64,000 nt of DNA, taken from Prochloraceae cyanobacterium PL24a_bin.78. GTDB taxonomy: Bacteria > Cyanobacteriota > Cyanobacteriia > Cyanobacteriales > JANQIW01. Of this stretch, positions 8,823 through 18,220 are shown piece by piece. Each line of letters begins with the position of its first letter. The stretch's first letter is position 1. The stretch covers positions 1-64,000 of the forward strand of contig JANQIW010000080.1 of the NCBI GenBank assembly GCA_028281945.1, in the 5' to 3' direction. The notes beneath the pieces were generated by a model. The model did not search any database. It had not been told where the DNA came from and saw nothing but the letters and a program-made list of their open reading frames with translations. Made by a program: the position numbers and the translations under genes.

Positions 8823-11062
8823 TGGAAGCAGTTAATCAACCAATCGTTAAAGAAATAGTTTTCATTGGTGGCGGCCACAGTCACGCTATCGCCTTGAAAC
8901 TATTAGGGATGAATCCTTTACCCGGAGTGCGTCTTACCCTCATTAGCGATCGCACCCATACCCCTTATTCAGGAATGTTACCAGCTTATGTGGCAGGTTT
9001 CTACAGTTTTGATGAAACACATATCGATTTACGCCCCCTGAGTCGTTTTGCGAATGCTCAATTATATGTCGATCGAGCTATTGGTATTGACTTAAGTAAT
9101 CAGAAGGTAATCTGTCAATCTCATCCACCAGTTGCCTTTGATTATTTATCCATTGATATTGGTAGCACTCCTAACAAAATTTCCGTAAAAGGAGCACAAG
9201 AATATACTATTCCTGTCAAACCTGTAGCCAAATTTTTAGCAATATGGAATCAAATTCTGGAAAAAGTAGCTGAGAATCGAGATCAACCATTAACGATTAG
9301 TTTGGTGGGAGGAGGCGCAGGTGGTGTTGAATTAGCTTTAAATATGCAAACTCGGCTACTGAATATCTTACCAAAAGAGAAGTTAACTATCAATCTGTTT
9401 CATCGAGGAGAGAAGTTATTAGAAAATCACAAGAATTGGGTTGGGAAAAGATTAGAAACTATCTTAATTGAAAGGGGAATCAATGTCTATTTAAAAACTA
9501 ATGTTAAAGAAGTTAACCATCAAAAATTAATTTATGATTCTGATTTAAATACTGATGTCATTGTCGAGTCAGATTATATTTTTTGGGTGACACAAGCATC
9601 GGCACAAAGTTGGTTAAAGTCATCAGGATTACTAACAGATTTAGATGGATTTATTTTAGTAGAAGATACTCTTCAATCAGTTTCTCATCCTCATGTTTTT
9701 GCCACAGGAGATATTGCTACCATGGTGAATCATCCTCGGCCAAAGGCAGGAGTATTTGCGGTGCGTCAGGGAAAACCTCTCTTTGAAAATATACAACGCA
9801 TTGTCTTGGGAAAACCTCTCAAATCTTTTAAACCACAAAAGGAATATTTGAGTTTAATCGGTACCGGGGATAAAAGTGCCATAGCTTCTAGAGGATTTTT
9901 CGCTTTAGAATCACGTTTATTATGGAATTTTAAGGATTATCTTGATACTGATTTTATGCAACGTTTTAGTAGTTTATCTCCAATGAAGGCGACAAAACCA
10001 AAGTTAGTGGAAAAAATGACTGATGAAATGCGTTGTGCTGGATGTGGTTCTAAAATTGGTAGTAATGTTTTAAGACGAGTTTTAAAGAGATTACAAGTTA
10101 TTGAAGGAGAAAATATTATTCTTGGTATACATTCTCCTGATGATGCTGCTGTTGTGAAGACTCCAAAGGATAAATTAATGGTCCATACGATTGATTATTT
10201 TCCTAGTTTGATTAATGATCCTTTTCTTTTTGGTCAAATTACAGTAAATCATTGTTTGAACGATTTATTTGCTATGGGTGCTACGGCTGATACTGCTTTG
10301 GCGGTGGTGACAATTCCTTATGGAAATGAAGATAAATTGGAAGAAACTCTTTATCAACTTTTATCTGGTGCGCAAAAAATTCTCCAAGAAACTCAGACTT
10401 CTTTAATTGGTGGTCATACGATCGAAGGGAAAGAATTAGCTTTTGGTTTAGCTTGCAATGGATTAGTATCACAAGATAAACTCTTAAGAAAGGATGGATT
10501 AGAGTTAGGAAATGTATTAATTTCCACTAAAGCTTTAGGCACAGGAACTCTTTTTGCTGCTGATATGCGTTATTTGACAAAAGGAAGATGGATTGATAAT
10601 GCTATTGAATCTATGTTACATTCCAATGAAGCAGCATCTAAGATATTTTTAGAATATGGAGCAACTGCTTGTACAGATATTTCTGGTTTTGGGTTATTGG
10701 GGCATTTATTGGAAATGATTCCAAAGAGAAAAATGAGGATAGAATTAGATTTAAATGGGATTCCTGTTTTAGATGGGGCGATGGAAGCTTTAGCAATGGG
10801 AATAACTAGTTCTCTACATTTACAAAATTTGGAGGCTTCTAATTATTATATTAGTAATTTTAAAGCAGCGATGGATTTTCCTAAATATCATATTTTATTC
10901 GATCCTCAAACTTCTGGTAGTTTGCTTGCAGCTATACCAGCAGAAAAAGCAAATGAATGTTTAAAAGCATTACAGCTTGCAGGTTATCAAAATAGTAGTA
11001 TGATTGGAAAAGTTATAGATAAAGAGCAAAATAATCAGCCTATTGTGATTAAATATAATTAG
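8822..11062 (+). CDS. selD: FAD/NAD oxidoreductase-selenide, water dikinase fusion
   Basis: This 746-aa fusion joins two enzymes. Residues 1-385 form a pyridine nucleotide-disulfide oxidoreductase of the NDH-2/YpdA-like fold: the FAD-binding GGGHSH near the start, a second NAD Rossmann motif VGGGAGGVELAL, and a late FATGDIA. From about 400 on it is SelD, which makes selenophosphate from selenide and ATP. The catalytic pair is visible as C408 and K411 in AGCGSKI, and DDAAVV follows as the metal/ATP motif. The catalytic position is Cys, not selenocysteine. Fused NDH-SelD proteins are known in cyanobacteria. Selenophosphate is probably used for 2-selenouridine in tRNA. Confidence 0.9.
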   Translation: MEAVNQPIVKEIVFIGGGHSHAIALKLLGMNPLPGVRLTLISDRTHTPYSGMLPAYVAGFYSFDETHIDLRPLSRFANAQLYVDRAIGIDLSNQKVICQSHPPVAFDYLSIDIGSTPNKISVKGAQEYTIPVKPVAKFLAIWNQILEKVAENRDQPLTISLVGGGAGGVELALNMQTRLLNILPKEKLTINLFHRGEKLLENHKNWVGKRLETILIERGINVYLKTNVKEVNHQKLIYDSDLNTDVIVESDYIFWVTQASAQSWLKSSGLLTDLDGFILVEDTLQSVSHPHVFATGDIATMVNHPRPKAGVFAVRQGKPLFENIQRIVLGKPLKSFKPQKEYLSLIGTGDKSAIASRGFFALESRLLWNFKDYLDTDFMQRFSSLSPMKATKPKLVEKMTDEMRCAGCGSKIGSNVLRRVLKRLQVIEGENIILGIHSPDDAAVVKTPKDKLMVHTIDYFPSLINDPFLFGQITVNHCLNDLFAMGATADTALAVVTIPYGNEDKLEETLYQLLSGAQKILQETQTSLIGGHTIEGKELAFGLACNGLVSQDKLLRKDGLELGNVLISTKALGTGTLFAADMRYLTKGRWIDNAIESMLHSNEAASKIFLEYGATACTDISGFGLLGHLLEMIPKRKMRIELDLNGIPVLDGAMEALAMGITSSLHLQNLEASNYYISNFKAAMDFPKYHILFDPQTSGSLLAAIPAEKANECLKALQLAGYQNSSMIGKVIDKEQNNQPIVIKYN

Positions 11063-11513
11063 AAATTAAGTATATTTATATTTTTGCCACAAATATATCT
11101 GAACAATCAAAAAAATTTGCGAATAAATATAAACATAAGTTGTAACACTGATTTTATAAAATAATGATAGAGTTTAAAAATCCTAAATCTAAGATAATTA
11201 AGGAAAATTTATTTTCCCTACTCTATACTATCAAGGGATAATTCTCTATCTCCCCATTCTTATACCAAATTTCTAAAAAGATGATAGAGTTAAAGCTCTC
11301 TTTTTCTTGCTGATTCCCAACCCAAAATCTATCTCCCTTGTCCCCCTTGTTCTCCTTATCCTCCTTGTCTCACCGTGCCCAAGTATATTATGGTTTTGGA
11401 AAAATGATATTACCATTCTCCCCATTCTTCATCTATATTACTATTAAAGAAAAATTAGCTAACATTTGACCTCAAAAACTAGGGAATAAAATAGATAATT
11501 ACTGTAAAAAAAA
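11063..11513. repeat. intergenic region with MITE-like repeat pieces
   Basis: There is no gene here. It holds pieces of the AT-rich interspersed element also found near 34.8, 47.8 and 55.8 kb. One is ATAATGATAGAGTTTAAAAA at 11161, followed by a TCTAAGATAATTAAGGAAAA-like block. A second left-end-like sequence ends in GATGATAGAGTT (11280-11291), and a right-end-like ACTATTAAAGAAAAA lies at 11440-11454. A CT-rich run (CTCCTTGTCTC-like) sits between. The copies look overlapping or nested and degraded. Confidence 0.6.
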
Positions 11514-12125
11514 TTATTTCTTTTCGTAGTTACGCCAAAGTCCGACTAATATTCCTTGTATATCTAACTGATCAAGTAATAATCTAATTGGTTTATATTT
11601 AGTATTAGAAGGCTTGAGAATAACTTTATCATCCCGACAATAAAAGTGCTTTAAAATAGTACCATATCCTTTCACTCTAGCTGCAACAATTTCACCATTT
11701 TGAATGTTTTCTTCAGGAGAAACAGAGCGTAAAATAGCAATATCTCCGTCCAAAATCAGATCTCCAATCATACTATCTCCTAAGATTTTTAACGCAAAGA
11801 GATTAGAACTATAAAAAAGACCAGATAAATCAAATTTTTCTCTAACATCAGTAAAAGGATCAACTAACTCTCCTGCTGCGATGGTTCCTAACATCGGTAA
11901 TCCTGTGGGACTATCCTTTAGAAGGCGAATAGTTCTAGCTTTCCCTTCACACCAATCAATATACCCTTTACTCCGCAATCTCTCTAAACGACTTTGTATT
12001 GGTGCAGGAGATCTCAATTTCATTGCTTCCATCATTTGACGAATAGAAGGTGCGTGTTTAGTTGTGTTAATATATTCTACCAACCAATTATAGAGTTCTT
12101 GTTGGGCATCTGTAAGCTTTTCCAT
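11514..12125 (-). CDS. lexA: LexA repressor
   Basis: This 203-aa transcriptional repressor has an N-terminal winged helix (about 1-70, PSIRQMMEAMKLRSPAPIQSR) and a C-terminal S24 peptidase fold. The self-cleavage residues are all present: the scissile Ala84-Gly85 in TIAAGEL, Ser118 in GDSMIGD and Lys159 in TILKHFY. Some cyanobacterial LexA proteins, notably in Synechocystis 6803, have lost these residues, so this one looks competent for RecA-stimulated cleavage. A LexA-box match lies about 37 bp upstream, so autoregulation is likely. Length is standard. Confidence 0.95.
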   Translation of the reverse strand: MEKLTDAQQELYNWLVEYINTTKHAPSIRQMMEAMKLRSPAPIQSRLERLRSKGYIDWCEGKARTIRLLKDSPTGLPMLGTIAAGELVDPFTDVREKFDLSGLFYSSNLFALKILGDSMIGDLILDGDIAILRSVSPEENIQNGEIVAARVKGYGTILKHFYCRDDKVILKPSNTKYKPIRLLLDQLDIQGILVGLWRNYEKK

Positions 12126-12161
12126 AGTACTAAAATTAAAAGATTCATAATTACTTTATTT

Positions 12162-12175
12162 AGAACATAAGTACT
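12162..12175 (-). promoter_or_regulatory. LexA box upstream of lexA
   Basis: On the minus strand this reads AGTACTTATGTTCT, which fits the published cyanobacterial LexA consensus RGTACNNNDGTWCB at every defined position. It lies 36-50 bp upstream of the lexA start, a position suited to autorepression. The match is seen directly; binding is inferred. Confidence 0.75.
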
Positions 12176-12231
12176 ATCTTACAGCAGGAGGCAAAAGTAA
12201 TTCTTATCTCTAAAGAGAGTTTTAAGATAGG

Positions 12232-13152
12232 TTAAATACCTAATAAACTGACAATCAAAGCTTTCTGGGCGTGCATTCGATTTTCAGCTTGATTCCAGAC
12301 TTGAGATTGTTTCCCTTCTATTACTTCATCGGTAATCTCTTCGTCGCGATGGGCGGGTAAACAGTGCAAGACAATGGCATCTTTAGCGGCATGATTCATG
12401 AGTTGTTGATTGACTTGATAAGGCTGAAAAATAGGAATCCGGTTTTGAGCTTTATCTTCTTGGCCCATTGAAGCCCAAACATCTGTGTAAACTACTTGTG
12501 AATCTTTAATGGCTGTTAAAGGATCATCTGTGATGAGAATTTCTGTTGAGTTTTGATTAAGTTGTTTTGCTTTGTTAACTATTTCTGGATTGGGTTCATA
12601 ATCTTTTGGGGTAGCGATGCGAACATTCATTCCCATTAAAGCACCACCTAATATGAGAGAATGAGCAACATTATTTCCATCTCCTAGATAAGTTAAGGTA
12701 ATACCTGATAAAGAACCAAATTTCTCTTGAATGGTTAATAAATCAGCTAAGATTTGACAGGGATGCTCTAAATCTGTTAAAGCATTAATAATGGGAATCT
12801 CGGCATATTTGGCAACGGTTTCTAAATCTTCTTGTTTAAAGGTGCGAATGGCTAAAATATCTAAATATCGATCTAAGACTCTGGCTGTATCAGAAATTGG
12901 CTCCCCTCTTCCTACTTGGGTTTGACTGACGTTGAGATCGATGACTTGCCCTCCTAATTGATACATGGCAACACTAAAAGATACTCTGGTGCGAGTTGAG
13001 GCTTTGTAGAATAATAGTCCTAATACTTTATTGCATTGTGGTTTGATTTTTCCTGTTTTGAGTTGGATTGCAAGTTCTAAGAGTTGTTGGATTTCTGAGG
13101 TTGTTAAATCTGCTATTCCTAATATATCTCTTCCAATTAATTCTTTTACCAT
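12232..13152 (-). CDS. argF: ornithine carbamoyltransferase
   Basis: ArgF makes citrulline from ornithine and carbamoyl phosphate in arginine synthesis. The 306-aa protein carries the carbamoyl-phosphate signature STRTR (about 52-56) and the ornithine loop HCLPAHRDEEI (about 263-273). A DLEHPCQILADLLT segment in between is also diagnostic. It lies upstream of lexA on the same strand with about 100 bp between, which includes the LexA box, so the two are probably separate units. Confidence 0.96.
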   Translation of the reverse strand: MVKELIGRDILGIADLTTSEIQQLLELAIQLKTGKIKPQCNKVLGLLFYKASTRTRVSFSVAMYQLGGQVIDLNVSQTQVGRGEPISDTARVLDRYLDILAIRTFKQEDLETVAKYAEIPIINALTDLEHPCQILADLLTIQEKFGSLSGITLTYLGDGNNVAHSLILGGALMGMNVRIATPKDYEPNPEIVNKAKQLNQNSTEILITDDPLTAIKDSQVVYTDVWASMGQEDKAQNRIPIFQPYQVNQQLMNHAAKDAIVLHCLPAHRDEEITDEVIEGKQSQVWNQAENRMHAQKALIVSLLGI

Positions 13153-13274
13153 GGTTATTTTCTATGGGTTAAGTTTAGAAGTTTTTATTATATATTTGGT
13201 AAATTATTTTTGGCTGTATTTTAAGTAAGGTAATAACAAATTTTTAGGATCACTTTAGAAGTATGATCCTTTCT

Positions 13275-14183
13275 CTAATCTACGACACAATTTTTGAGAC
13301 TTTCGATGGCATCTTGAAGGCCTGCAGTATGTATCCAACCAACAAAACCTGCATATTGACATTTATTTTGAGGATTACCAATAAATACGTGAAGAACACC
13401 TACCATATTAGTCCAAGTGCGAATTGTAGTTCCATCAGAAAAAGATAACACAGTTTCTGCTTTGGAGAAATCCCTTTCACTAGCATCGGTAATTCCTGGT
13501 AAGCGTCTGAAATAGAAAATCAAATCGGAAATGAGACTATCTTCTGAAGCTGGTAAAGGTTGTCTAGGTTGAGACCAAAATTCTTGGATGGTTTTAACGA
13601 CATCGGGGTGATCATCTCTCAATTGAGGATGGGAAACACCATCTAAACAAACAAAATGGGCGTGTTTAAGTTTAGTGGATTCTAAAGGAATGGTACCATC
13701 ACCACCACCAGTAGAGTTTCCAGCTACTACTAAAGTGGGAATTACAGCAGCAATTTTCTCAGCCAAAAATCTACGGTTTTTTCCTAAATCTTTGGCAATA
13801 CCTACTCCCCAACCAAAGGGATCCACTATTCTGGCTAAATCGGCTCCACCAATGGGGCATCCTAATAAAACTAATGATTCGATTCGATCCCACCATTGTC
13901 GATGATGAGACAGGATTTCTACCCAGATAAGTCCACCAAGAGAATGAGCAACAATACGGGTTGGAATATTGGAGTATTTTTCAAAGGTTTCCTCAGCTAA
14001 TTTTTCAACTTTTTGAATTAAAGGTTTGATTTGAACTAGAGTGTTAAAATATCCTAAATCTGGTACTAGTACATGAACATCTGATGAGGCTAAAATATTA
14101 GCTAATTTTGTCATAGGCTTGTTAGTATCAGCCATGCCATGTTGACAAAATAAAATGCTTTGAGGCTGTTTTACTTGTATCAT
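13275..14183 (-). CDS. alpha/beta hydrolase, lipase-like
   Basis: This 302-aa protein has an alpha/beta-hydrolase fold. The nucleophile elbow AHSLGG lies near residue 80, FCQHGMADT near the N-terminus may form part of the oxyanion region, and a DGVSHPQLRDDH stretch may supply the catalytic His. There is no signal peptide, so it is probably cytosolic. The substrate is unknown; lipase or esterase activity is a family guess. It is divergent from the DUF3493 gene, with 70 bp between their starts. The C-terminal 80 residues (from LPGITDASERDF) look like an extra small domain. Confidence 0.72.
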   Translation of the reverse strand: MIQVKQPQSILFCQHGMADTNKPMTKLANILASSDVHVLVPDLGYFNTLVQIKPLIQKVEKLAEETFEKYSNIPTRIVAHSLGGLIWVEILSHHRQWWDRIESLVLLGCPIGGADLARIVDPFGWGVGIAKDLGKNRRFLAEKIAAVIPTLVVAGNSTGGGDGTIPLESTKLKHAHFVCLDGVSHPQLRDDHPDVVKTIQEFWSQPRQPLPASEDSLISDLIFYFRRLPGITDASERDFSKAETVLSFSDGTTIRTWTNMVGVLHVFIGNPQNKCQYAGFVGWIHTAGLQDAIESLKNCVVD

Positions 14184-14253
14184 AATTTAAATTCCCTTAT
14201 TTAAATTTCCTTCAAAAGTTAAATCTAATAAAACAATACTAAAACATTACACT

Positions 14254-14523
14254 ATGAAAAATTCATCTAAACCAAAACTTTCTCCTGAAAAATACGCCCG
14301 ACTTAGGGCTGAAGCTAAGGCTCCTTATCGAGGTTTAAGAAAATTTATCTACTTTAGTTTTGGAGCTTCTGGAGGTTTGGGGGCATTGGTATTTTTAGCT
14401 CAGTTAGCGGCAGGAAGGGATGTTTCATCGGCTTTACCTAATTTTGCCTTACAAATCGGTCTTGTAGCTCTTATGGTTTGGCTTTTTCGTATAGATAAAG
14501 CTCCGGAGGAAGATGAAGGGTGA
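14254..14523 (+). CDS. DUF3493 family membrane protein
   Basis: This 89-aa protein of the DUF3493 family occurs in cyanobacteria and plastids; plant relatives have been linked to photosystem II assembly (LPA3-type). A conserved N-terminal block reads LSPEKYARLRAEAKAPYRGLR. Two TM helices follow at about 31-48 and 60-78. It is divergently arranged with the hydrolase and convergent with recA. Its function here is inferred from family work only. Confidence 0.78.
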   Translation: MKNSSKPKLSPEKYARLRAEAKAPYRGLRKFIYFSFGASGGLGALVFLAQLAAGRDVSSALPNFALQIGLVALMVWLFRIDKAPEEDEG

Positions 14524-14715
14524 AATTCAAGAGTAGGTAATTTTTATGGTTAGGTAAGATTTAAATTAATTTATTTTTTATATTTTATAATAATCTGCCT
14601 TATATTCTTAATTTCACAAAAAATATTTTTAGTTCGTAAATAGAATAGTGGGAATTTTTATCACCTAAAATTGACATCCCACCTCAACTCTATTGCATTT
14701 CTAAGAGCTATTATT

Positions 14716-15789
14716 TTATTCGTCTTCCAGTTCTAAGCTACCGTTTTCGTTATCAGAATCCCCATCAAAAAGTACATTTGAGATATCTAATTTTTCCCTT
14801 ACTTCTAGTTCAATCTTTTCTGATAGTTCTAGGTTTTCTTCTAAATATTTCACGGCATTATCTCTACCTTGAGAAATATTATCACCATTATAACTATACC
14901 AAGCACCTTTGCGAGTAATTACATCTGTTTTTTCGGCTAAATCTATCAGACAACCTAGACGAGAAATTCCTTTACCAAAGATAATATCAAATTCAGCAAT
15001 ACGAAAAGGAGGAGCTACTTTATTCTTTGCTACTTTAACTTTGGCACGAATTCCATATTCTCCTTCAGTTCCTTTTTTAAGGGTTTGAATTCTGCGGATA
15101 TCTAAACGAATAGAGGCATAATATTTTAAGGCATTACCACCTGTTGTTACTTCTGGGCTACCATAAGTGATACCAATTTTCTGACGTAATTGGTTTAGGA
15201 AAATAACTGTACAACCCGATCGCCCAATATTACCAGCAATTTTCCGTAATGCTTTACTCATGAGACGAGCGTGTAAACCCACCTGAGTATCTCCCATTTC
15301 CCCTTCAATTTCTGCTCTAGGTACTAATGCTGCTACTGAGTCAACTACAACAATATCTACGGCGGCAGAGCGAACTAATTGATCTACAATCTCTAAACCT
15401 GATTCTCCTGTGTCTGGTTGAGCAACTAAAAGATTTTCGATATCTACTCCTAAAACTTGGGAATAGGTGGGATCTAATGCGTGTTCTGCATCAACAAATG
15501 CTGCTACTCCTCCTATTTTTTGGACTTCAGCAATGGCGTGTAATGCTAAGGTTGTTTTACCTGAACTTTCTGGCCCATATATTTCAATGATTCTACCTTT
15601 TGGTAAGCCCCCTCCTAATGCTAAATCTAAGGTTAAGGCTCCACTGGGAATAGTTTCTACCTTCATTTGGGCAGCATCCCCTAAACGCATAATTGCGCCT
15701 TTCCCAAAGTTTTTTTCTATTTGATTTAATACTACGCCTAAGGCTTTTTCTTTATCAGGATTTTTTGTAATAGTATTATTTGTAGCCAT
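14716..15789 (-). CDS. recA: recombinase RecA
   Basis: RecA forms filaments on single-stranded DNA, drives strand exchange and stimulates LexA cleavage. At 357 aa it has Walker [10 protein letters not shown], the nucleotide-binding [13 protein letters not shown]-binding loop L1 EIEGEMGD and the L2 region [23 protein letters not shown]. The C-terminal tail is acidic ([16 protein letters not shown]), as usual. No full LexA box was found upstream, only a GTAC half site, so SOS control of recA is uncertain here. Confidence 0.97.
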   Translation of the reverse strand: MATNNTITKNPDKEKALGVVLNQIEKNFGKGAIMRLGDAAQMKVETIPSGALTLDLALGGGLPKGRIIEIYGPESSGKTTLALHAIAEVQKIGGVAAFVDAEHALDPTYSQVLGVDIENLLVAQPDTGESGLEIVDQLVRSAAVDIVVVDSVAALVPRAEIEGEMGDTQVGLHARLMSKALRKIAGNIGRSGCTVIFLNQLRQKIGITYGSPEVTTGGNALKYYASIRLDIRRIQTLKKGTEGEYGIRAKVKVAKNKVAPPFRIAEFDIIFGKGISRLGCLIDLAEKTDVITRKGAWYSYNGDNISQGRDNAVKYLEENLELSEKIELEVREKLDISNVLFDGDSDNENGSLELEDE

Positions 15790-16175
15790 TAATACCTCTA
15801 ATTTTTTGTTTTAATTAAGTACACTATTTTATCTAGTCTAGTTTTTTAGTTTATGCAATTTATTTTTGTGTTTCAAGGTTGATTGATGTTTAAATTTAGC
15901 TTCTATGGCTAGTATATAACTATCCTAGCATAATTTTACCAAGTTTTTGTTTTACTTTTCAACACTTTTTATCTCTTGAATTATTGGTTGATCTCGGCAT
16001 TATTTCAATTTTTGGGGGAATGATGGTCTTTAAAGGAAGTTTTTCTAGACTTTTAGCTATGGTCTAATTTTAATCTTCCATTAATTATTATACTATATCT
16101 TAAATTTTTAAATCTAATTGATAGATTATGATAATTAACAAAGCTTTATAAAGGATCTAGTTAATTTTGCCTATT
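15790..16175. other. divergent promoter region of recA and the PucC-like gene
   Basis: This non-coding stretch of about 385 bp lies between two divergent genes and must hold both promoters. No strong consensus pair, LexA box or repeat was identified. The sequence AAGTACAC near 15816 contains a LexA half site only. Confidence 0.4.
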
Positions 16176-17603
16176 ATGCCTAAAATCAAACTTCTAACAA
16201 TGTTTCGACTGGGTTTATTCCAAATGGGATTGGGGATTATGTCTCTTCTCACTTTGGGTGTCTTAAACCGAATTATGATTGATGAATTAAAAGTATTACC
16301 ATCAATCGCTGCTGGTGCAATTGCTATGCAACAATTTGTCAGCCCTATGAGGGTATGGTTTGGTCAAATGTCGGATTCTAAGCCTTTATTTGGCTACCAT
16401 CGTAGTGGTTATATTTGGTTAGGTGCAGCTTTTTTTACTAGTATTTCATTTTTAGCCTTACAAATTGTTTGGCAATTAGGGATAAGTTTACAAACTTCTG
16501 GTTGGAGTTTAACTACTAATATTTGGGCAGTTTTATTAGGGTTGGCTTTTGGTTTATATGGTTTAACTTTAAGTGCTAGTTCGACTCCCTTTGCTGCTTT
16601 ATTGGTGGATGTTTCCGATGAAGATAATCGCTCTAAATTAATCGGAATTGTTTGGTCAATGTTGATGGTTGGTATTGTACTTGGGGCTATTATTAGTTCT
16701 AGATTACTGAATACTCCTGAAATATGTGGGACTGCTATCCTAAATTATGATCCGACTCAAGTGGATAAAGTTGCTAATATTCCTATTCTTCAAGCTACTA
16801 TTAATCCTGTTTTTATTATCATGCCTGCAATTGTGATGAGTTTATGTCTAATTGCTACTTGGGGTGTGGAAAAGAAATATTCTCGTTATGGTGATAGAGT
16901 TATGCCTAACACGAGAAATGAGGAAATTAAGTTTGGTACTGCTTTACGGGTTTTAACCGCTAGTCGTCAAACTGGTTTATTCTTTACTTTTCTTCTCATG
17001 TTAACTCTGAGTTTATTCATGCAGGATGCTGTGTTAGAGCCTTATGGAGGAGAAGTGTTTGGTATGTGCATTTCTGATACCACTAAGTTAAATATTCCTT
17101 TTGGTATAGGTACTCTTATTGGAATTGGTTCTACTGGTTTTTTTGTTGTGCCTCGTTTGGGTAAAAAAGGTTCTACTAAAATAGGTTGTATTGGGGCGGC
17201 TGTATCTTTATTATTAATTATTTTTTCTGGATTTAATACTAATCAGGATTTATTAAAGTTAGGTTTATTATTTTTTGGTCTCTCTTCGGGGATGTTAACT
17301 GCTGGTGCGACTAGTTTGATGTTGGATTTGACGGCTGCTGAAACGGCCGGTACTTTTATTGGTGCCTGGGGTTTGGCCCAAGCTATCGCTAGGGGTTTGG
17401 CTACTTTATTGGGTGGTGCTTTTTTGGATTTGGGAAGGTTATTATTTTCTACTCCTGTTTTGGCTTATTCTCTGGTTTTCCTTTTACAGGCTTTGGGTAT
17501 GCTTTTTTCTATTTGGCTTCTTAAGCGTGTTAATGTTACTGAATTCCAAAATAATGCTAAAAAGGCGATCGCTATGGTTATGGAGGGGGATTTGGATGGG
17601 TAG
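16176..17603 (+). CDS. PucC/BCD-family MFS transporter
   Basis: This protein of about 475 aa has some 12 TM helices and belongs to the BCD (bacteriochlorophyll delivery, PucC-like) branch of the major facilitator superfamily. Cyanobacterial members are thought to act in assembling or delivering chlorophyll-binding antenna proteins. Family blocks include FRLGLFQMGLGIMSLLTLGVLNRIM, QQFVSPMRVWFGQMSDSKP and GYHRSGYIWLGA. The ORF track begins at a TTG (16167); the ATG nine bases later is preferred, but the TTG is better spaced from AAGGAT, so the choice is open. Confidence 0.85.
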   Translation: MPKIKLLTMFRLGLFQMGLGIMSLLTLGVLNRIMIDELKVLPSIAAGAIAMQQFVSPMRVWFGQMSDSKPLFGYHRSGYIWLGAAFFTSISFLALQIVWQLGISLQTSGWSLTTNIWAVLLGLAFGLYGLTLSASSTPFAALLVDVSDEDNRSKLIGIVWSMLMVGIVLGAIISSRLLNTPEICGTAILNYDPTQVDKVANIPILQATINPVFIIMPAIVMSLCLIATWGVEKKYSRYGDRVMPNTRNEEIKFGTALRVLTASRQTGLFFTFLLMLTLSLFMQDAVLEPYGGEVFGMCISDTTKLNIPFGIGTLIGIGSTGFFVVPRLGKKGSTKIGCIGAAVSLLLIIFSGFNTNQDLLKLGLLFFGLSSGMLTAGATSLMLDLTAAETAGTFIGAWGLAQAIARGLATLLGGAFLDLGRLLFSTPVLAYSLVFLLQALGMLFSIWLLKRVNVTEFQNNAKKAIAMVMEGDLDG

Positions 17604-17607
17604 TTAT

Positions 17608-17628
17608 TAAGTAATAAGTAATAAGTAA
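17608..17628 (+). repeat. heptamer tandem repeat (TAAGTAA)x3
   Basis: Three exact copies of TAAGTAA begin 4 bp after the PucC-like stop codon. Short tandemly repeated repetitive (STRR) heptamers of this kind are a known cyanobacterial feature. Similar runs occur at 52055 and 44201. Confidence 0.8.
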
Positions 17629-17652
17629 TATTTTTATTAACATTAATATTCT

Positions 17653-17690
17653 CGATCGAGATTCTTCTGTTTCTTCGATCGTTTTTTTTT
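17653..17690 (+). terminator. rho-independent terminator after the PucC-like gene
   Basis: A CGATCGA / TCGATCG stem (7 bp, plus a G-T pair) is followed directly by nine T residues, about 50 bp after the stop codon. This separates the carrier gene from the NLR locus. Confidence 0.8.
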
Positions 17691-17697
17691 GGGATTG

Positions 17698-17706
17698 TGG
17701 TATAAT
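17698..17706 (+). promoter_or_regulatory. extended -10 promoter of the NLR locus
   Basis: The sequence TGGTATAAT is a consensus extended -10 element (TGnTATAAT), 79 bp before the ATG at 17786 and just after the terminator of the upstream gene. No good -35 is present, which is acceptable for extended -10 promoters. Confidence 0.6.
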
Positions 17707-17785
17707 AGAAATAACTATAAAGATAAAATCTAGATCTTTTTAAATTAAATTACAAAAAATAGAACAAATATATAAGGAAATAATT

Positions 17786-18220
17786 ATGCTTGAGCCATTA
17801 GCAGCAGGTGCGATCGTTAAATTAGCTTTTGAAACTGGAATTAAAGGCGTTGTTGGGAAGTTAACTGAAGCAGCGATTAACAAAGGGAAAGAACTTTGGA
17901 ATGCAATTAAGGCTAAATTTGCAGGAAATCCTATGGTAGAAAATGCTATTAAAAATGCAGAAGAACAAAAATCTATGGAAGAAAATGTAGAGAATCTTTT
18001 AACTTCTTCAGTGGATTTTGCTATGAAAAACGATCGTCAATTTGCCGAACAAATACAGAATATTGCCCAACAAATAAATAAAGAAATTAATTCTAGCTCT
18101 CAAGATAGCAATACCATAAATGTTAATGCTAATGATGAAGCTAACGTTTTGAATAATCAAGCTAGAGAAATAAAAGGACAAAATAATGATTTTAGTAGAG
18201 GGAAAACTATAAAAAAGTAA
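17786..18220 (+). CDS. N-terminal domain ORF of an NB-ARC/TPR (NLR-like) protein
   Basis: This 144-aa ORF has a good AAGGA site 8 bp before its ATG. Residues 1-45 are an Ala/Gly-rich amphipathic segment (LAAGAIVKLAFETGIKGVVG). A Lys/Glu helix and a coiled stretch (MEENVENLLTSSVDFAMKN) follow, with an Asn-rich tail. I recognise no catalytic motif; N-terminal signalling domains of this general look occur on cyanobacterial NB-ARC proteins. The last sense codons and the stop are ATA AAA AAG TAA, which contains the slippery heptamer A AAA AAG. The NB-ARC frame continues in -1 from exactly this point, so the ORF is probably the first part of a longer protein and also a short product in its own right. 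Confidence 0.7.
   Translation: MLEPLAAGAIVKLAFETGIKGVVGKLTEAAINKGKELWNAIKAKFAGNPMVENAIKNAEEQKSMEENVENLLTSSVDFAMKNDRQFAEQIQNIAQQINKEINSSSQDSNTINVNANDEANVLNNQAREIKGQNNDFSRGKTIKK

Noticed and set aside
13263-13448. 61-aa plus-strand ORF and other ORF-track lines opposite large genes
   Set aside because: These are shadows of real genes on the other strand or in other frames, without ribosome sites or family features.
15800-15835. possible LexA box upstream of recA
   Set aside because: Only a GTAC half site is present; the second half does not fit GTWC at the required spacing.
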